A DNA stretch of 64,000 nucleotides from Deltaproteobacteria bacterium (GTDB taxonomy: Bacteria; Desulfobacterota; Desulfuromonadia; Desulfuromonadales; BM103), in the NCBI GenBank assembly GCA_024636155.1, contig JAGXHM010000135.1, positions 1 to 64,000 of the forward strand, in the 5' to 3' direction. A model generated the notes under the pieces. That model made no database searches, had not been told where the DNA came from, and worked only from the letters and a program-made list of their open reading frames with translations. Shown here piece after piece: positions 9,643 through 18,664 of this stretch (positions are counted from its first letter, which is position 1; the number at the start of each line of letters is the position of its first letter). Position numbers and translations under genes: made by a program.

Positions 9643-11127
9643 ATGAGATTTGATGGTTATGATACAGAGGGTTTCTACGACGAAGTATTTGACTCACAAG
9701 GCAAGCCGCGTCCAGGCGCTGACCTCCTGATCCAGAGGGTCAATGCCTTGCCGGAATCGGAGCTGCAACGGCGCCAGAAAGCTGCCGAGAGAGCACTCCT
9801 GAATCTGGGGATCACTTTTAATGTGTATGGCAGTGAAGCACAAACGGAAAAAATTTTCCCTTTCGATATTGTGCCGCGGATTGTTCAGGCCAAAGAGTGG
9901 GAGATCATTGAGCGGGGGCTGAAACAGCGGATCAAGGCCCTGAACAGCTTTATCGATGATGTTTATAACGATCAGAATATTCTCAAGGACGGTATTGTGC
10001 CTGCCGAACTGGTTCTTTCTGCGGACGGTTTTCGCAAGCCCTGTATCGGCTTAAAACCTCCCGGCGGCATCTGGTGCCACATTACCGGGACCGATCTGGT
10101 CCGGGGCGGGGATGGCGAATACTATGTCCTCGAAGACAATTTGCGCTGTCCGTCGGGCGTGTCCTATGTCCTGGAAAATCGGATGCTGATGAAACGGACC
10201 TTCCCGATGGTCTTTGATGCCTGCAGTGTTCAGCCGGTCACCGACTACCCCAGTCGCCTGCTCGATATGCTGCAGGGACTGGCGAACCCGGGGGTTCGGA
10301 TACCGAACGTTGTGGTCTGGACGCCGGGAATTTACAACTCGGCCTATTTCGAGCACAGCTTCCTGTCCCAGCAGATGGGGGTCCCGCTGGTTGAGGGGGG
10401 CGATCTGGTGGTTAAAGACGGCGAAGTCATGATGAGGACGACGAAGGGGTTGGAGCGGGTGGACGTCATCTACCGAAGAATAGATGATGATTTCATGGAC
10501 CCCACAACCTTCCGTGCCGATTCGATGCTTGGCGTTCCGGGCCTGATGAAGGCCTACAGCGCAGGAAAAGTGGCTCTGGCCAATGCCCCCGGAACCGGAG
10601 TTGCCGACGATAAAGCGGTTTACGCTTATGTTCCTGAAATCATTCGCTATTATCTTGACGAAGAGCCGATCATCAACAATGTTCCCACCTACGCCTGTTG
10701 GCGTGAAGACGACCGGCAGTATGTGCTAGAGAATCTCGACAAGCTGGTGGTCAAGGCTGTCAACGAATCGGGTGGCTACGGCATGCTGGTCGGCCCCCAT
10801 TCCACCGTTGCCGAGCAAGAAGAATTTGCCAAGCGCATCAAAGCCAACCCTCGCACCTATATCGCGCAACCGACTCTCGCACTATCTCGAGTGCCGGTAC
10901 TGGTTGATGATCACTTCGAGGGGCGCCACGTCGACCTGCGTCCATATATCCTCTACGGAGCAAAAAGCACCTACGTTCTGCCCGGTGGATTAACCAGGGT
11001 TGCGTTGAAGAAAGGTTCTTTGGTCGTCAACTCCTCACAGGGAGGAGGGAGTAAGGACACCTGGGTCCTTAATGCTGAAGGTGGCCCCTCTCCTGAATCT
11101 GCGCTGCAAAAAGAGGAGGGATTATAA
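9643..11127 (+). CDS. Circularly permuted type-2 ATP-grasp protein
   Basis: A 494-residue stand-alone permuted ATP-grasp, a predicted ATP-dependent carboxylate-amine ligase. The start at 9643 has Shine-Dalgarno AAGGAG just upstream; the TTG at 9613 in the ORF track does not. The metal-binding VLEDN (Glu164-Asn166) comes first in the chain; the nucleotide lysine Lys371 with a glycine-rich loop ([10 protein letters not shown]) comes later, as expected for the permutation. DLRPYILYG and [10 protein letters not shown] close the domain. Its key motifs look intact, unlike those of the fused paralogue. It overlaps the alpha-E gene by one base (TAATG). Confidence 0.92.
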   Translation: MRFDGYDTEGFYDEVFDSQGKPRPGADLLIQRVNALPESELQRRQKAAERALLNLGITFNVYGSEAQTEKIFPFDIVPRIVQAKEWEIIERGLKQRIKALNSFIDDVYNDQNILKDGIVPAELVLSADGFRKPCIGLKPPGGIWCHITGTDLVRGGDGEYYVLEDNLRCPSGVSYVLENRMLMKRTFPMVFDACSVQPVTDYPSRLLDMLQGLANPGVRIPNVVVWTPGIYNSAYFEHSFLSQQMGVPLVEGGDLVVKDGEVMMRTTKGLERVDVIYRRIDDDFMDPTTFRADSMLGVPGLMKAYSAGKVALANAPGTGVADDKAVYAYVPEIIRYYLDEEPIINNVPTYACWREDDRQYVLENLDKLVVKAVNESGGYGMLVGPHSTVAEQEEFAKRIKANPRTYIAQPTLALSRVPVLVDDHFEGRHVDLRPYILYGAKSTYVLPGGLTRVALKKGSLVVNSSQGGGSKDTWVLNAEGGPSPESALQKEEGL

Positions 11128-12104
11128 TGCTGAGTCGTGTCGCCAACTCTATCTACTGGCTGAATCGCTATATTGAACGTGCTGAGAATGTTGCCCGTTT
11201 TATTGATGCCAACTACGACATGACCCTGGACATTCCTGACAGTGCCAGCGATCAGTGGCAACCGCTCATCAATACCACCGGAGACCACGAACTGTTCGCA
11301 AAACTGTATGGTGAGGCCAATCGGGAAAACGCTATAGAATTTCTGGTTTTCGATCGCGACAACCCCAACTCGATCCACTCTTGCGTCCGTGCGGCACGGG
11401 AAAATGCCCGTTCTGTCCGGGAATATATCAGCTCAGAAATGTGGGAGCAGCTCAACACCTTTTACCTGATGATCAATACTGCGGCAAAAGAGGAATCGAT
11501 GGACCTGCCTCACCAGTTTTTTGTCGATATCATGACGGCGAGTCATGCCTTTATCGGCATCACAGACTCGACCATGAACCACGGTGAAGGTTGGCATTTC
11601 GGCAGAATGGGCCGCATGCTGGAGCGTGCAGACAAAACCTCCAGGCTCCTTGACGTCAAATATTTTATTCTGCTGCCATCGGTCGACTACATCGGTAGCC
11701 CTTACGACAACATCCTCTGGGGGGCACTGTTGCGCTCGGCCAGTGCTTTCGAGATGTACCGCAAACGGCACGGCCGGATTGACCCGAAGAAGATTGTCGA
11801 TTTCCTCCTGCTCGATGCAAACTTTCCCCGCGCTGTTCACTACTGTATTGTGACGGCAATGATCTCAATGAACAACATCACCGGAAGCCCGCGAGGAACC
11901 TTTGCCAACAAAGCCGAACAAAGCTTGGGGAGATTGCTTTCTGAGTTTAATTTCGCTTCTCTGGAAGATATTTTTGAGCACGGGCTACACGAATATCTCG
12001 ATAGTACGCAGACTCGAATCAACGCCCTTGGCGCTGCTGTGCAAACAGAGTTTTTCAGCCCTCAAGATATCGATTCCACAACTGAGTCAAGAACCTTAGA
12101 GTGA
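11127..12104 (+). CDS. Alpha-E domain protein
   Basis: A 325-residue alpha-helical protein of the alpha-E (DUF403) family, starting [25 protein letters not shown]. This corresponds to the C-terminal half of the fused protein at 6093-8657. A second conserved helix reads HFGRMGRMLERADKTSRLLD. Its biochemical role is not established; the family is almost always found beside permuted ATP-grasp proteins. Shine-Dalgarno GAGGAGG lies in the end of the preceding gene. Confidence 0.9.
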   Translation: MLSRVANSIYWLNRYIERAENVARFIDANYDMTLDIPDSASDQWQPLINTTGDHELFAKLYGEANRENAIEFLVFDRDNPNSIHSCVRAARENARSVREYISSEMWEQLNTFYLMINTAAKEESMDLPHQFFVDIMTASHAFIGITDSTMNHGEGWHFGRMGRMLERADKTSRLLDVKYFILLPSVDYIGSPYDNILWGALLRSASAFEMYRKRHGRIDPKKIVDFLLLDANFPRAVHYCIVTAMISMNNITGSPRGTFANKAEQSLGRLLSEFNFASLEDIFEHGLHEYLDSTQTRINALGAAVQTEFFSPQDIDSTTESRTLE

Positions 12105-12137
12105 TGTGTCGCATGAATGACGACAGGATTTCTACCT

Positions 12138-12938
12138 ATGACATGGATTAAAGCGACATGTAATATCAATTTTCAGATGGTTGCATATACGCCTTTGGTT
12201 TTGATATTACGTCCTCGCAGCGGCTCGCAACAATGGGTCGCCCGCGAGTCTTACACGCTATCTCCTCACGTTCCCGTCGTGGAATATACTGATGGTTATG
12301 GCAACCTCTGCCAACGTCTGGTCGCACCTGAGGGGACATTCTCAATTCACACCTCGGCTGAAGTCATGACTGCAGATGAGTTTGACACCGCTCCGGGAGC
12401 CTGCTTTGTTGAAATTCAGAACCTGCCGGAATCAGTCCTCGCCTATTTACTTCCAAGCCGGTATTGCGAATCGGACCGCTTTGGGGATCTCGCGCGGGAC
12501 ATCGTAGCCGGAGCACAACCAGGTTACGACCAGGTCGCAAACATCGACAGTTGGGTACGCAGCTCCATCCGCTACACACCCGGCTCGAGTCCTTTCCCAA
12601 TCTCGGCCACAGAGGTCAATATGCGTGGCGAGGGCGTATGCCGCGACCTGGCTCATGTTGGTGTTGCACTCTGCCGCAGCATCAGCATCCCTGCCCGACT
12701 GGTTGTCGGCTACCTTTACGGCCTGCAACCTATGGATCTGCACGCATGGTTCGAGGCTTATGTTGGCGGTCGTTGGTATACCTTCGACCCCACACAAAAC
12801 CAAATACAGGGTGGCAGAATCGCGATCGCCTATGGACGCGACGCAGCTGACGTATCGATATTCCATCAATTTGGCGCGGGAGATATTTTATCCAGTTTGG
12901 AGGTCAGTGTTGAGTTGCTCTCTGGTGCCCCGGGCTAA
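12138..12938 (+). CDS. Transglutaminase-like protein, second cassette
   Basis: A 266-residue transglutaminase-like protein closing the second cassette. The ATG at 12138 is favoured over 12117 because AGGA lies a suitable distance before it. Triad: Cys168 ([12 protein letters not shown]), His202 ([10 protein letters not shown]) and Asp217 (FDPTQN). The N-terminal domain is more divergent than in the other two transglutaminase-like proteins here. The frame continues in phase beyond the stop into a truncated metallopeptidase-like sequence. Confidence 0.87.
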   Translation: MTWIKATCNINFQMVAYTPLVLILRPRSGSQQWVARESYTLSPHVPVVEYTDGYGNLCQRLVAPEGTFSIHTSAEVMTADEFDTAPGACFVEIQNLPESVLAYLLPSRYCESDRFGDLARDIVAGAQPGYDQVANIDSWVRSSIRYTPGSSPFPISATEVNMRGEGVCRDLAHVGVALCRSISIPARLVVGYLYGLQPMDLHAWFEAYVGGRWYTFDPTQNQIQGGRIAIAYGRDAADVSIFHQFGAGDILSSLEVSVELLSGAPG

Positions 12939-12977
12939 AGCATAACTCGTCTGCACCTATCATCCCCTCTCCGATTC

Positions 12978-13646
12978 GTCCCGGGAAGACCAAGACCAAA
13001 GGAAGAGATTGTCAGCCGTTCCACTCACGGCATCGATATCCACACCGGATCGAACTACCGTAGCAACTTGCCACATATCCGCACATCGATCGACAACGAG
13101 GAAAACCTTCGTTTGGCCAAGGCCTTTGGCGCTCCGATGATCATCCATTCTGCAATCCGCGATGGCTCCCTCCGTGAGGCCGTCAGCGAGCATGGTTTAC
13201 CGGTTTTGCTCTATGAGGCCGGCGAAGCCCTGTACTTCAACGAAAAGGCGATTCGCTCTGGCATCCGTGGGATACTCAACGTGATGCGGGCTATCGGCAT
13301 GTTGCCAAAAAACCGCCGAACAGGGGCAAGGGAACCCGTTGTTTCCAATAAAACAAGTTGGGTCAGGGCTCCCATGAGTGGAGTTTTCTTCAAGCGGGTG
13401 TCACTTGGTAATTTGGTGCGCAAGGGTACATTGCTTGGGATTATCAATGATCCTTTGGGTGATGAGAGCGAAGCCATTTTGGCACCTTTTACCGGTGTTG
13501 TCATAGGTCAGTTGACCCTTCCTTTGGTTCATGAAGGCGATGCGCTTGTTAACCTTGCGCAAGTGGACGATTTGGATGAAGCAGAAGATGTCCTTGATGA
13601 TTATGCCTCTTCACTGACGGAAGAGGACTTCGGACTGGAACGTTAA
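12978..13646 (+). pseudogene. 5'-truncated M14/AstE-like (succinylglutamate desuccinylase family) gene
   Basis: The frame from about 12978 reads PGRPRPKEEIVSRSTHG, then GIDIHTGSNYRSNLPHIR, the middle of a succinylglutamate desuccinylase/aspartoacylase-type zinc peptidase. It continues to a normal family C-terminus with a beta-barrel-like tail (APMSGVFFKRVSLGNLVRKG). The first ~130 residues, including the HGxxxG/HxxE zinc site, are missing, and no good start codon precedes the homology; the ORF-track start is an internal TTG. It is in phase with the preceding transglutaminase gene, separated by its TAA. Probably a deletion relic; the remaining 192 codons have no internal stop. Confidence 0.7.
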
Positions 13647-13898
13647 TTTTCAACACGTCCTTTTTTGTAACAATCCAACAAGATCAAGATTGCCGTAGAT
13701 CAGTAGCGGAACGCAGGGTACAAATCTAAAAATTCAAGCGAATTTCTCATCAATTTCATATCTTGCCTGTTCCCTGCATCATTCCTTTTTACCGCAAATA
13801 CTCTTGTGATTTCCGGGACATCATGCTAAAAACGCCTTATTAACTGATTAGTTATGCAGGGTTCAAAATGGTCCAAGTTCGTCACTGCTCCTGCTTCG
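13647..13898. other. Intergenic stretch before plsY
   Basis: AT-rich, with no ORF. One short inverted repeat (TAACT/AGTTA near 13840-13854). It probably contains the plsY promoter but no convincing -35/-10 pair was identified. Confidence 0.4.
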
Positions 13899-13938
13899 AG
13901 AACAGAAGGTGCTGGTTCAAATTCAGTCATCCCGACCA
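13899..13938 (+). pseudogene. 3' fragment of a tRNA (tRNA-Pro-like)
   Basis: The segment ends with a recognisable tRNA 3' end: T-arm GCTGG-TTCAAAT-TCAGT, a seven-base acceptor strand CATCCCG, discriminator A and encoded CCA at 13936-13938. The CCCG-A-CCA end fits bacterial tRNA-Pro. No matching 5' acceptor strand (CGGGATG) is found within 76-90 bases upstream, so this is only a half gene, of the kind left by integration at a tRNA 3' end. Confidence 0.5.
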
Positions 13939-13992
13939 ACTTTCATTCGAAATCTGCCAACGGTTGGTTGCTTTTGTCTTTTTGAGATCACT

Positions 13993-14589
13993 ATGGATAA
14001 ACTGCTTTTTATTATTATTCTGATCAGCATTTACCTGATCGCTGCCATTCCGACCGGTATCGTTATCTCCCGCCTGATGGGTAGCGAAGACATTCGCGAA
14101 AAAGGCAGTGGCAATATCGGCGCGAGCAATGTCTACCGGGTAGCTGGCAAACTGGCCGGAATTCTGACCCTCATCGGTGACACTTTGAAAGGTTTTCTAC
14201 CACTACTGGCTTACAAGACCTTGCTGTCTCCAACTCCCGCGCAACTCGGCGTTGCCTGTATCATCGCCATCATTGGTCATTGCTACCCGGTCTACCTGAA
14301 ATTCAAGGGCGGCAAAGGGGTCGCCACTGCTCTTGGTATTTTCCTGGTTCTCTCACCGCAAGCAGTCCTCGGTGCCTTGATTGTTTTCGTGCTGGCGGTC
14401 GCTACAACCCGTTTCATCTCCCTCGGCTCAGTATTAGCGGCGATGTCCGCACCCTTGTTAATCCTGATGCTGAACCACCCGCAACCAATTTTTCTGGCAA
14501 CCCTTTTTATTGCCATGCTGGTAATTTGGCGCCATCGAGCAAATATCCGCCGTCTGCTGGATGGAACGGAAAGCCGCTTCAAGGCGTAA
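13993..14589 (+). CDS. plsY: Glycerol-3-phosphate acyltransferase PlsY
   Basis: A 198-residue polytopic membrane enzyme that acylates glycerol-3-phosphate using acyl-phosphate, the first step of phospholipid synthesis. Family motifs are visible: SGNIGASNVYR, GHCYPVYLKFKGGKGVAT and a C-terminal RHRANIRRLL. The ATG at 13993 (MDKLLFIIIL) gives the usual length; the ORF-track start at 13909 would read through a tRNA-like 3' end and is rejected. Confidence 0.95.
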   Translation: MDKLLFIIILISIYLIAAIPTGIVISRLMGSEDIREKGSGNIGASNVYRVAGKLAGILTLIGDTLKGFLPLLAYKTLLSPTPAQLGVACIIAIIGHCYPVYLKFKGGKGVATALGIFLVLSPQAVLGALIVFVLAVATTRFISLGSVLAAMSAPLLILMLNHPQPIFLATLFIAMLVIWRHRANIRRLLDGTESRFKA

Positions 14590-14694
14590 CGGCCTCTTCC
14601 GAGGCATCAAGCAGACTCCTGATCTTGACTTTTCCTGAGAACCCTCAAACAGTAGCCTGATATTTCACCGACGCTCTTTTTGGAGTATTCCTTA

Positions 14695-15699
14695 ATGACT
14701 TTGCACCTCAGGAAACTGGCCCTGATCCTCTTTGTTCTGATCGCCATCCTCCTGTTGTGTATAGGACTCTGGCTACAGAACTTTGTCTCAACGGCGATCA
14801 CACCGACAGAACCACAAACGATTGAAATCAAATCCGGTAGCTCTTTCATCCGCGTTGCCAACCAGCTTCAACAATCTGGAGTCATCAGTGATGCCAGACG
14901 CTTCACCCTCTTGGCCCGTTGGCGAAAAGCGACAGGGCAGATACATACCGGCGAATACCTCTTCGCAGACTCGGCCAAGCCAGATGACATTCTCACGCGC
15001 TTGGTCGCTGGCGATATCCGCAAGTTTCAGGTCACCATTCCCGAAGGTTTTAATCTCAAGGAGATTGCAGCACGCCTTGAGAAAACCGACATCGGCTCTG
15101 CCGAGGAATTTCTCTCACTGTGCAACGACAGTGGTTTCTTGAAAGACCAGGGCATCGAGGCAGATTCCCTTGAGGGCTATCTGTTTCCAGAGACCTATAC
15201 CTACACGTCTTCAACAACAGCAAAACAATTGCTGAGTGCCATGGTGGCTCAGTTACACACACAACTAACTCCAGAATTGCTTGCAGGTGCCAAGAGCCTG
15301 AATCTCAATCGCCATCAGCTGCTCACTCTGGCGTCGATCATTCAGAAAGAAGCGGGGAATGTCATGGAAATGCCCTTGATTTCAGCCGTCTTTCATAACC
15401 GACTGAAACTTGGAATTGCTTTGCAGGCAGACCCGACTGTGATTTATGGCATTGCTGATTTCGATGGCAACCTTACCCGCAAACATCTGGAGACTCCGAC
15501 CCCTTACAACACCTACCGGAAAAGGGGACTACCGATAGGACCTATTGCCAGCCCGGGACATTTCGCCCTCCATGCGACGGTCAACCCGGCTATCAGCAAG
15601 GATCTGTATTTTGTAGCACGGGGTGACGGCACTCACGAGTTCAGTTCGACTTTGAAAGATCACAACCGCGCGGTGCGACGTTATCAACTACGTCGCTGA
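14695..15699 (+). CDS. mltG: Endolytic murein transglycosylase MltG
   Basis: A 334-residue inner-membrane protein with one N-terminal transmembrane helix (residues ~8-30) and a periplasmic YceG-like domain that cleaves nascent glycan strands. A LysM-like part comes first (IEIKSGSSFIRVANQL); the catalytic region contains LASIIQKEAGNVMEMP with the conserved glutamate, then AVFHNRL and QADPTVIYG and the C-terminal GLPIGPIASPG. The ATG at 14695 has GGAG at 14682-14685; the ORF-track TTG at 14680 lies in front of that site. Confidence 0.95.
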   Translation: MTLHLRKLALILFVLIAILLLCIGLWLQNFVSTAITPTEPQTIEIKSGSSFIRVANQLQQSGVISDARRFTLLARWRKATGQIHTGEYLFADSAKPDDILTRLVAGDIRKFQVTIPEGFNLKEIAARLEKTDIGSAEEFLSLCNDSGFLKDQGIEADSLEGYLFPETYTYTSSTTAKQLLSAMVAQLHTQLTPELLAGAKSLNLNRHQLLTLASIIQKEAGNVMEMPLISAVFHNRLKLGIALQADPTVIYGIADFDGNLTRKHLETPTPYNTYRKRGLPIGPIASPGHFALHATVNPAISKDLYFVARGDGTHEFSSTLKDHNRAVRRYQLRR

Positions 15700-15725
15700 A
15701 TCGTCGACAGAGGAAGGCACCAGGC

Positions 15726-17693
15726 ATGGCAAAGCGCATCCTGCTGACTGAAGGAAATCAGCAACTGGCGGTGGCGATTGGCGAACGACTCAAGCAACAG
15801 GGGTTTGACGTCGAGTACGCGAATGACGGCATAACGGCCTTGCGGGCGATTGCTGCCGAGCCACCAGACCTGCTTCTGCTAGAGCTCAAGCTGACCGGTC
15901 TGCACGGCATTGAGCTGATACAAAAATTACGTCAAAGCCCACGCACCAGTAAACTACCAGTCATCGTCCTGACCGGTTTCTATAAAGGTGAAAAGTTTCA
16001 GACTGCCGCCAAGGCGCTCGGCATCCACCATTATCTGGAAAAACCTCTTAAAGTCTCCAGCCTAATGGCCGCAATCCAGCAGACACTCAGCCCGGCAACT
16101 TCGACAACGACAGTATCGACTGGTGAAACCCGCCCTTTTGCACAGCAGCTGCGCACAGCTTTTCTGAAAAATTTTTCCGGACTGCTGACGTTGAAGTATC
16201 CAGACACTGTGCGTCTGCTGACATTTATCAATGGTGCTCCGGTTGCACTGCGCCCCGGCTTTGAGAGTCGTGACTTTGGTGACTTCCTCTGCAATCGAGG
16301 TCAGATCACCCTCGACGAATACAACTACTTTACGACCACGGCCGCTTATCGTCATGACAGCCTGGTCCAGATCGGCTGCCTGCAATATAGCGATCTTCTG
16401 CAAGCCGAAATGGACTACCTCAATCAGGAGCTGCTCTGTGCTTTCGGCAGTGGCCCTGCCCTTGCGAACTGGAAGGCTATAGCGGCGCCAGAGTTACTGC
16501 AACTGATCACGCTGAATGTTCCTCAACTTTTCTATGAGGGCTTTCACAAACACGCAAGGGAAACCGCTACACATCTTCAACAAACCTTCAAAGACAAGTT
16601 CCTTCTGCTCGACAACAACTACTATCGACATATAAATTTTCTGCGTCTCAACGAGGCTGAAAAGAATTTTGTGCAGAGGATAAATGGACGATGCAAACTG
16701 AGTGAATTGCTTAACAAGGATTTTGATTCCGGTCCACTCCTCCTGACTCTGACCAGCCTGAACATGGCACGGTTTGCTGCTGAGCCAACGCCATCTGCCG
16801 ACCCTGGCAATCTGCCATTGAGAACCCTCTTTAATGCTATCGAAGAAGAGATTGAAGTTGTCGTCGATGAATCACTGGAAAGCTTCGCCGATCTGGTTGA
16901 CGACGGCGAGGAAAGCACCGACACTTTTGTGGAGAGGGCCACGCTGGCCCACGCTGCACCTTCCCAATCTGACGACCTTCCTTTGGAGGTACGCCTGATC
17001 GCCAAGAGCCTGGAGGATAAAAGCCACTACGAGGTGTTCGGCATGAAACCTGGCAAATTCTCCATTGAGTTACTCAAGGAGCGTTACTTTGCCATCACAC
17101 GCAAATTCGGGCCAGAAGTGCTCATGCAACTCGGTGGCGAAGAAGCCGTTCTGGTTGAGGAGATCCTTTCAAAAGTAGCCACAGCGTATGACACCTTGAC
17201 TGATGTCGTCAAAAAAGAACGCTACGACGAGATGTTCGGCGCAAACAATATTGGCCTCGGCCACAAAGGGGATGATCACTTCCAGGCCCAGGTACAGGCT
17301 GAATCTGGCAAAGTGTTTCTGGAGATGGAAGAGTGGGACAATGCCGAGAAGGCTTTGCAGGAGGCGGTTAACGCTGAACCCAACAACGGCGACTACATGG
17401 CCAGTCTGGCCTGGTCGATCTATCGCAACCCCAAGTACTCAGGAAGTCAGGCAATGCTGAACAAAGCCAAACAGATGCTGAACAAATCGATCACCATGGA
17501 GCGCACCTCTCAGGCCTTTGCCTACAAGGGCTGGATGCTTCTCGAAGCAGGTCAGGAATCAATGGCTGAGGCGGAATTCAATAAAGCTCTGAAGCTGGAT
17601 GCGCGCCAGTCGATGGCCCGCAAAGGGTTACGAGCCTTCCAGGAGCAGCAGGAGCAGAAGAAGAAGGGGCTGTTCAAGAGGATGTTTCGATGA
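15726..17693 (+). CDS. Pseudo-receiver, DUF4388-like, J-like and TPR protein
   Basis: A 655-residue cytoplasmic multidomain protein. Residues 1-125 have a response-regulator receiver fold, but the phosphoacceptor position is Glu53 (LLLLELKL) instead of Asp, and the N-terminal acidic pair is degenerate, while the conserved Thr (VLTGF) and Lys (EKPLK) remain. Residues ~140-250 resemble DUF4388. At ~431-505 a J-like domain (HYEVFGM, ending YDTLTDVVKKERYDEMFG) lacks the HPD tripeptide, having FGPE there. Tetratricopeptide repeats fill ~520-640. Likely an adaptor that no longer uses phosphorylation or DnaK stimulation. It follows mltG by 26 bases. Confidence 0.8.
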   Translation: MAKRILLTEGNQQLAVAIGERLKQQGFDVEYANDGITALRAIAAEPPDLLLLELKLTGLHGIELIQKLRQSPRTSKLPVIVLTGFYKGEKFQTAAKALGIHHYLEKPLKVSSLMAAIQQTLSPATSTTTVSTGETRPFAQQLRTAFLKNFSGLLTLKYPDTVRLLTFINGAPVALRPGFESRDFGDFLCNRGQITLDEYNYFTTTAAYRHDSLVQIGCLQYSDLLQAEMDYLNQELLCAFGSGPALANWKAIAAPELLQLITLNVPQLFYEGFHKHARETATHLQQTFKDKFLLLDNNYYRHINFLRLNEAEKNFVQRINGRCKLSELLNKDFDSGPLLLTLTSLNMARFAAEPTPSADPGNLPLRTLFNAIEEEIEVVVDESLESFADLVDDGEESTDTFVERATLAHAAPSQSDDLPLEVRLIAKSLEDKSHYEVFGMKPGKFSIELLKERYFAITRKFGPEVLMQLGGEEAVLVEEILSKVATAYDTLTDVVKKERYDEMFGANNIGLGHKGDDHFQAQVQAESGKVFLEMEEWDNAEKALQEAVNAEPNNGDYMASLAWSIYRNPKYSGSQAMLNKAKQMLNKSITMERTSQAFAYKGWMLLEAGQESMAEAEFNKALKLDARQSMARKGLRAFQEQQEQKKKGLFKRMFR

Positions 17694-17694
17694 G

Positions 17695-17743
17695 AGCTGT
17701 AAGCTGTAAGCTGTAAGCTGTAAGCTGTAAGCTGTAAGCTGTA
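17695..17743 (+). repeat. Tandem heptamer repeat AGCTGTA x7
   Basis: Seven uninterrupted copies of AGCTGTA begin one base after the stop codon of the preceding gene. Related heptamers (AGCTTAT) recur at about 17836-17850 and near 41898-41907. The repeat lies between a gene end and a terminator and is a likely site of slippage variation. Confidence 0.9.
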
Positions 17744-17777
17744 AAACGCTGACCAAAGCACAGGAGAAAGTCAAAGA

Positions 17778-17812
17778 AAACGGAGCCTTGAATTCAATTC
17801 CAGACCCCGTTT
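17778..17812. terminator. Bidirectional terminator-like hairpin
   Basis: Arms of 17 bases (AAACGGAGCCTTGAATT and AATTCCAGACCCCGTTT) pair with a few G-U or mismatched positions and are flanked by T-rich sequence on both strands. It sits between the convergent ends of the TPR gene (+) and the membrane protein gene (-). Confidence 0.65.
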
Positions 17813-17865
17813 CTGTTTAACCTTACAGCCATAAAGCTTATAGCTTATAGCAATGTTCACGAGCT

Positions 17866-18546
17866 TCACTCGTGAACATACGCCCACTCTCCCACCTTTT
17901 CAAGCCACCCACCATGGCCTAAGGATGGGTAATTCTGTAACGGATAATAAAGGAATCGATCCCAGCGCAGCGGCCCCGTTGGCGTCTCCAGCACCAAAAC
18001 CCAAGGGTTGCCATGATAACGGCTCGTCGCCTGATCTCCTGACAAATATTCAAAATCTGGCAGTTCATCACCCTTGATTACATGGTCTGACGGGTAGTTC
18101 ACATCTACTTCTTTAAGGCTTTCCGGAGGATGTCCGAACTCGTTGTTATAAGCATGAATAGCTGCGACAAGGGGAGCGGCTTCCTGGGAGAGTCTCTCGA
18201 AACCCTGCAAACGAATTCTGTCCGCCAATTTAAGAGAGATCACACTCAAGATCACCATCAACCCGGCACCGATAAAAACCGCCATTGAGGCGCATCTGAT
18301 TTTGCTGGAAAAGAGGCCGAACAGGGACACGGCCATAATCACCATGCCGAACAAGCAAAGCCAGATCACTAACTCCTGACTGGGAAGCCCCCAATCGCCG
18401 TAGCCTGAAACCGACAGGTAACTGGAGCCGATGGTGTAGCTACAAAGCAACAAGCTGAACAGTCCAAATCCCGCAAGCGACAAAATCAACTTTGGACGAA
18501 ATCCTGTATTGCAATCGAGATCAAAAACCATAACTCCCCCAAACAT
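17866..18546 (-). CDS. Hypothetical membrane protein
   Basis: A 226-residue protein with about four predicted transmembrane helices in the first 115 residues (LILSLAGFGLFSLLLCS, VIWLCLFGMVIMAVSLFGLF and MAVFIGAGLMVILSVI are clear) and a soluble C-terminal half. That half begins AAIHAYNNEFGHPPESLKEV, like the pseudopilin-type segments that follow a membrane helix (residue pattern YxxxxGxxPxSL). Function unknown. The start could also be the ATG at 18531, which has a G-rich run just before it. Confidence 0.6.
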   Translation of the reverse strand: MFGGVMVFDLDCNTGFRPKLILSLAGFGLFSLLLCSYTIGSSYLSVSGYGDWGLPSQELVIWLCLFGMVIMAVSLFGLFSSKIRCASMAVFIGAGLMVILSVISLKLADRIRLQGFERLSQEAAPLVAAIHAYNNEFGHPPESLKEVDVNYPSDHVIKGDELPDFEYLSGDQATSRYHGNPWVLVLETPTGPLRWDRFLYYPLQNYPSLGHGGWLEKVGEWAYVHE

Positions 18547-18664
18547 TTACACCATTTAGTTAGTGAGTATTAATCATGCCCGGAGAGGAGGTCAACTTAT
18601 TTCTCATTACAAGCCGTATTAAGCTCAGGTAAATAGTCAAAAATGAGCAGGAGAACGAAGACCG

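Noticed and set aside
13909-13992. Longer start of plsY
   Set aside because: The extra 28 codons read through the tRNA-like 3' end; the ATG at 13993 gives the family length.
17695-17743. Possible CRISPR-like array
   Set aside because: Direct heptamers with no spacers; a simple tandem repeat.
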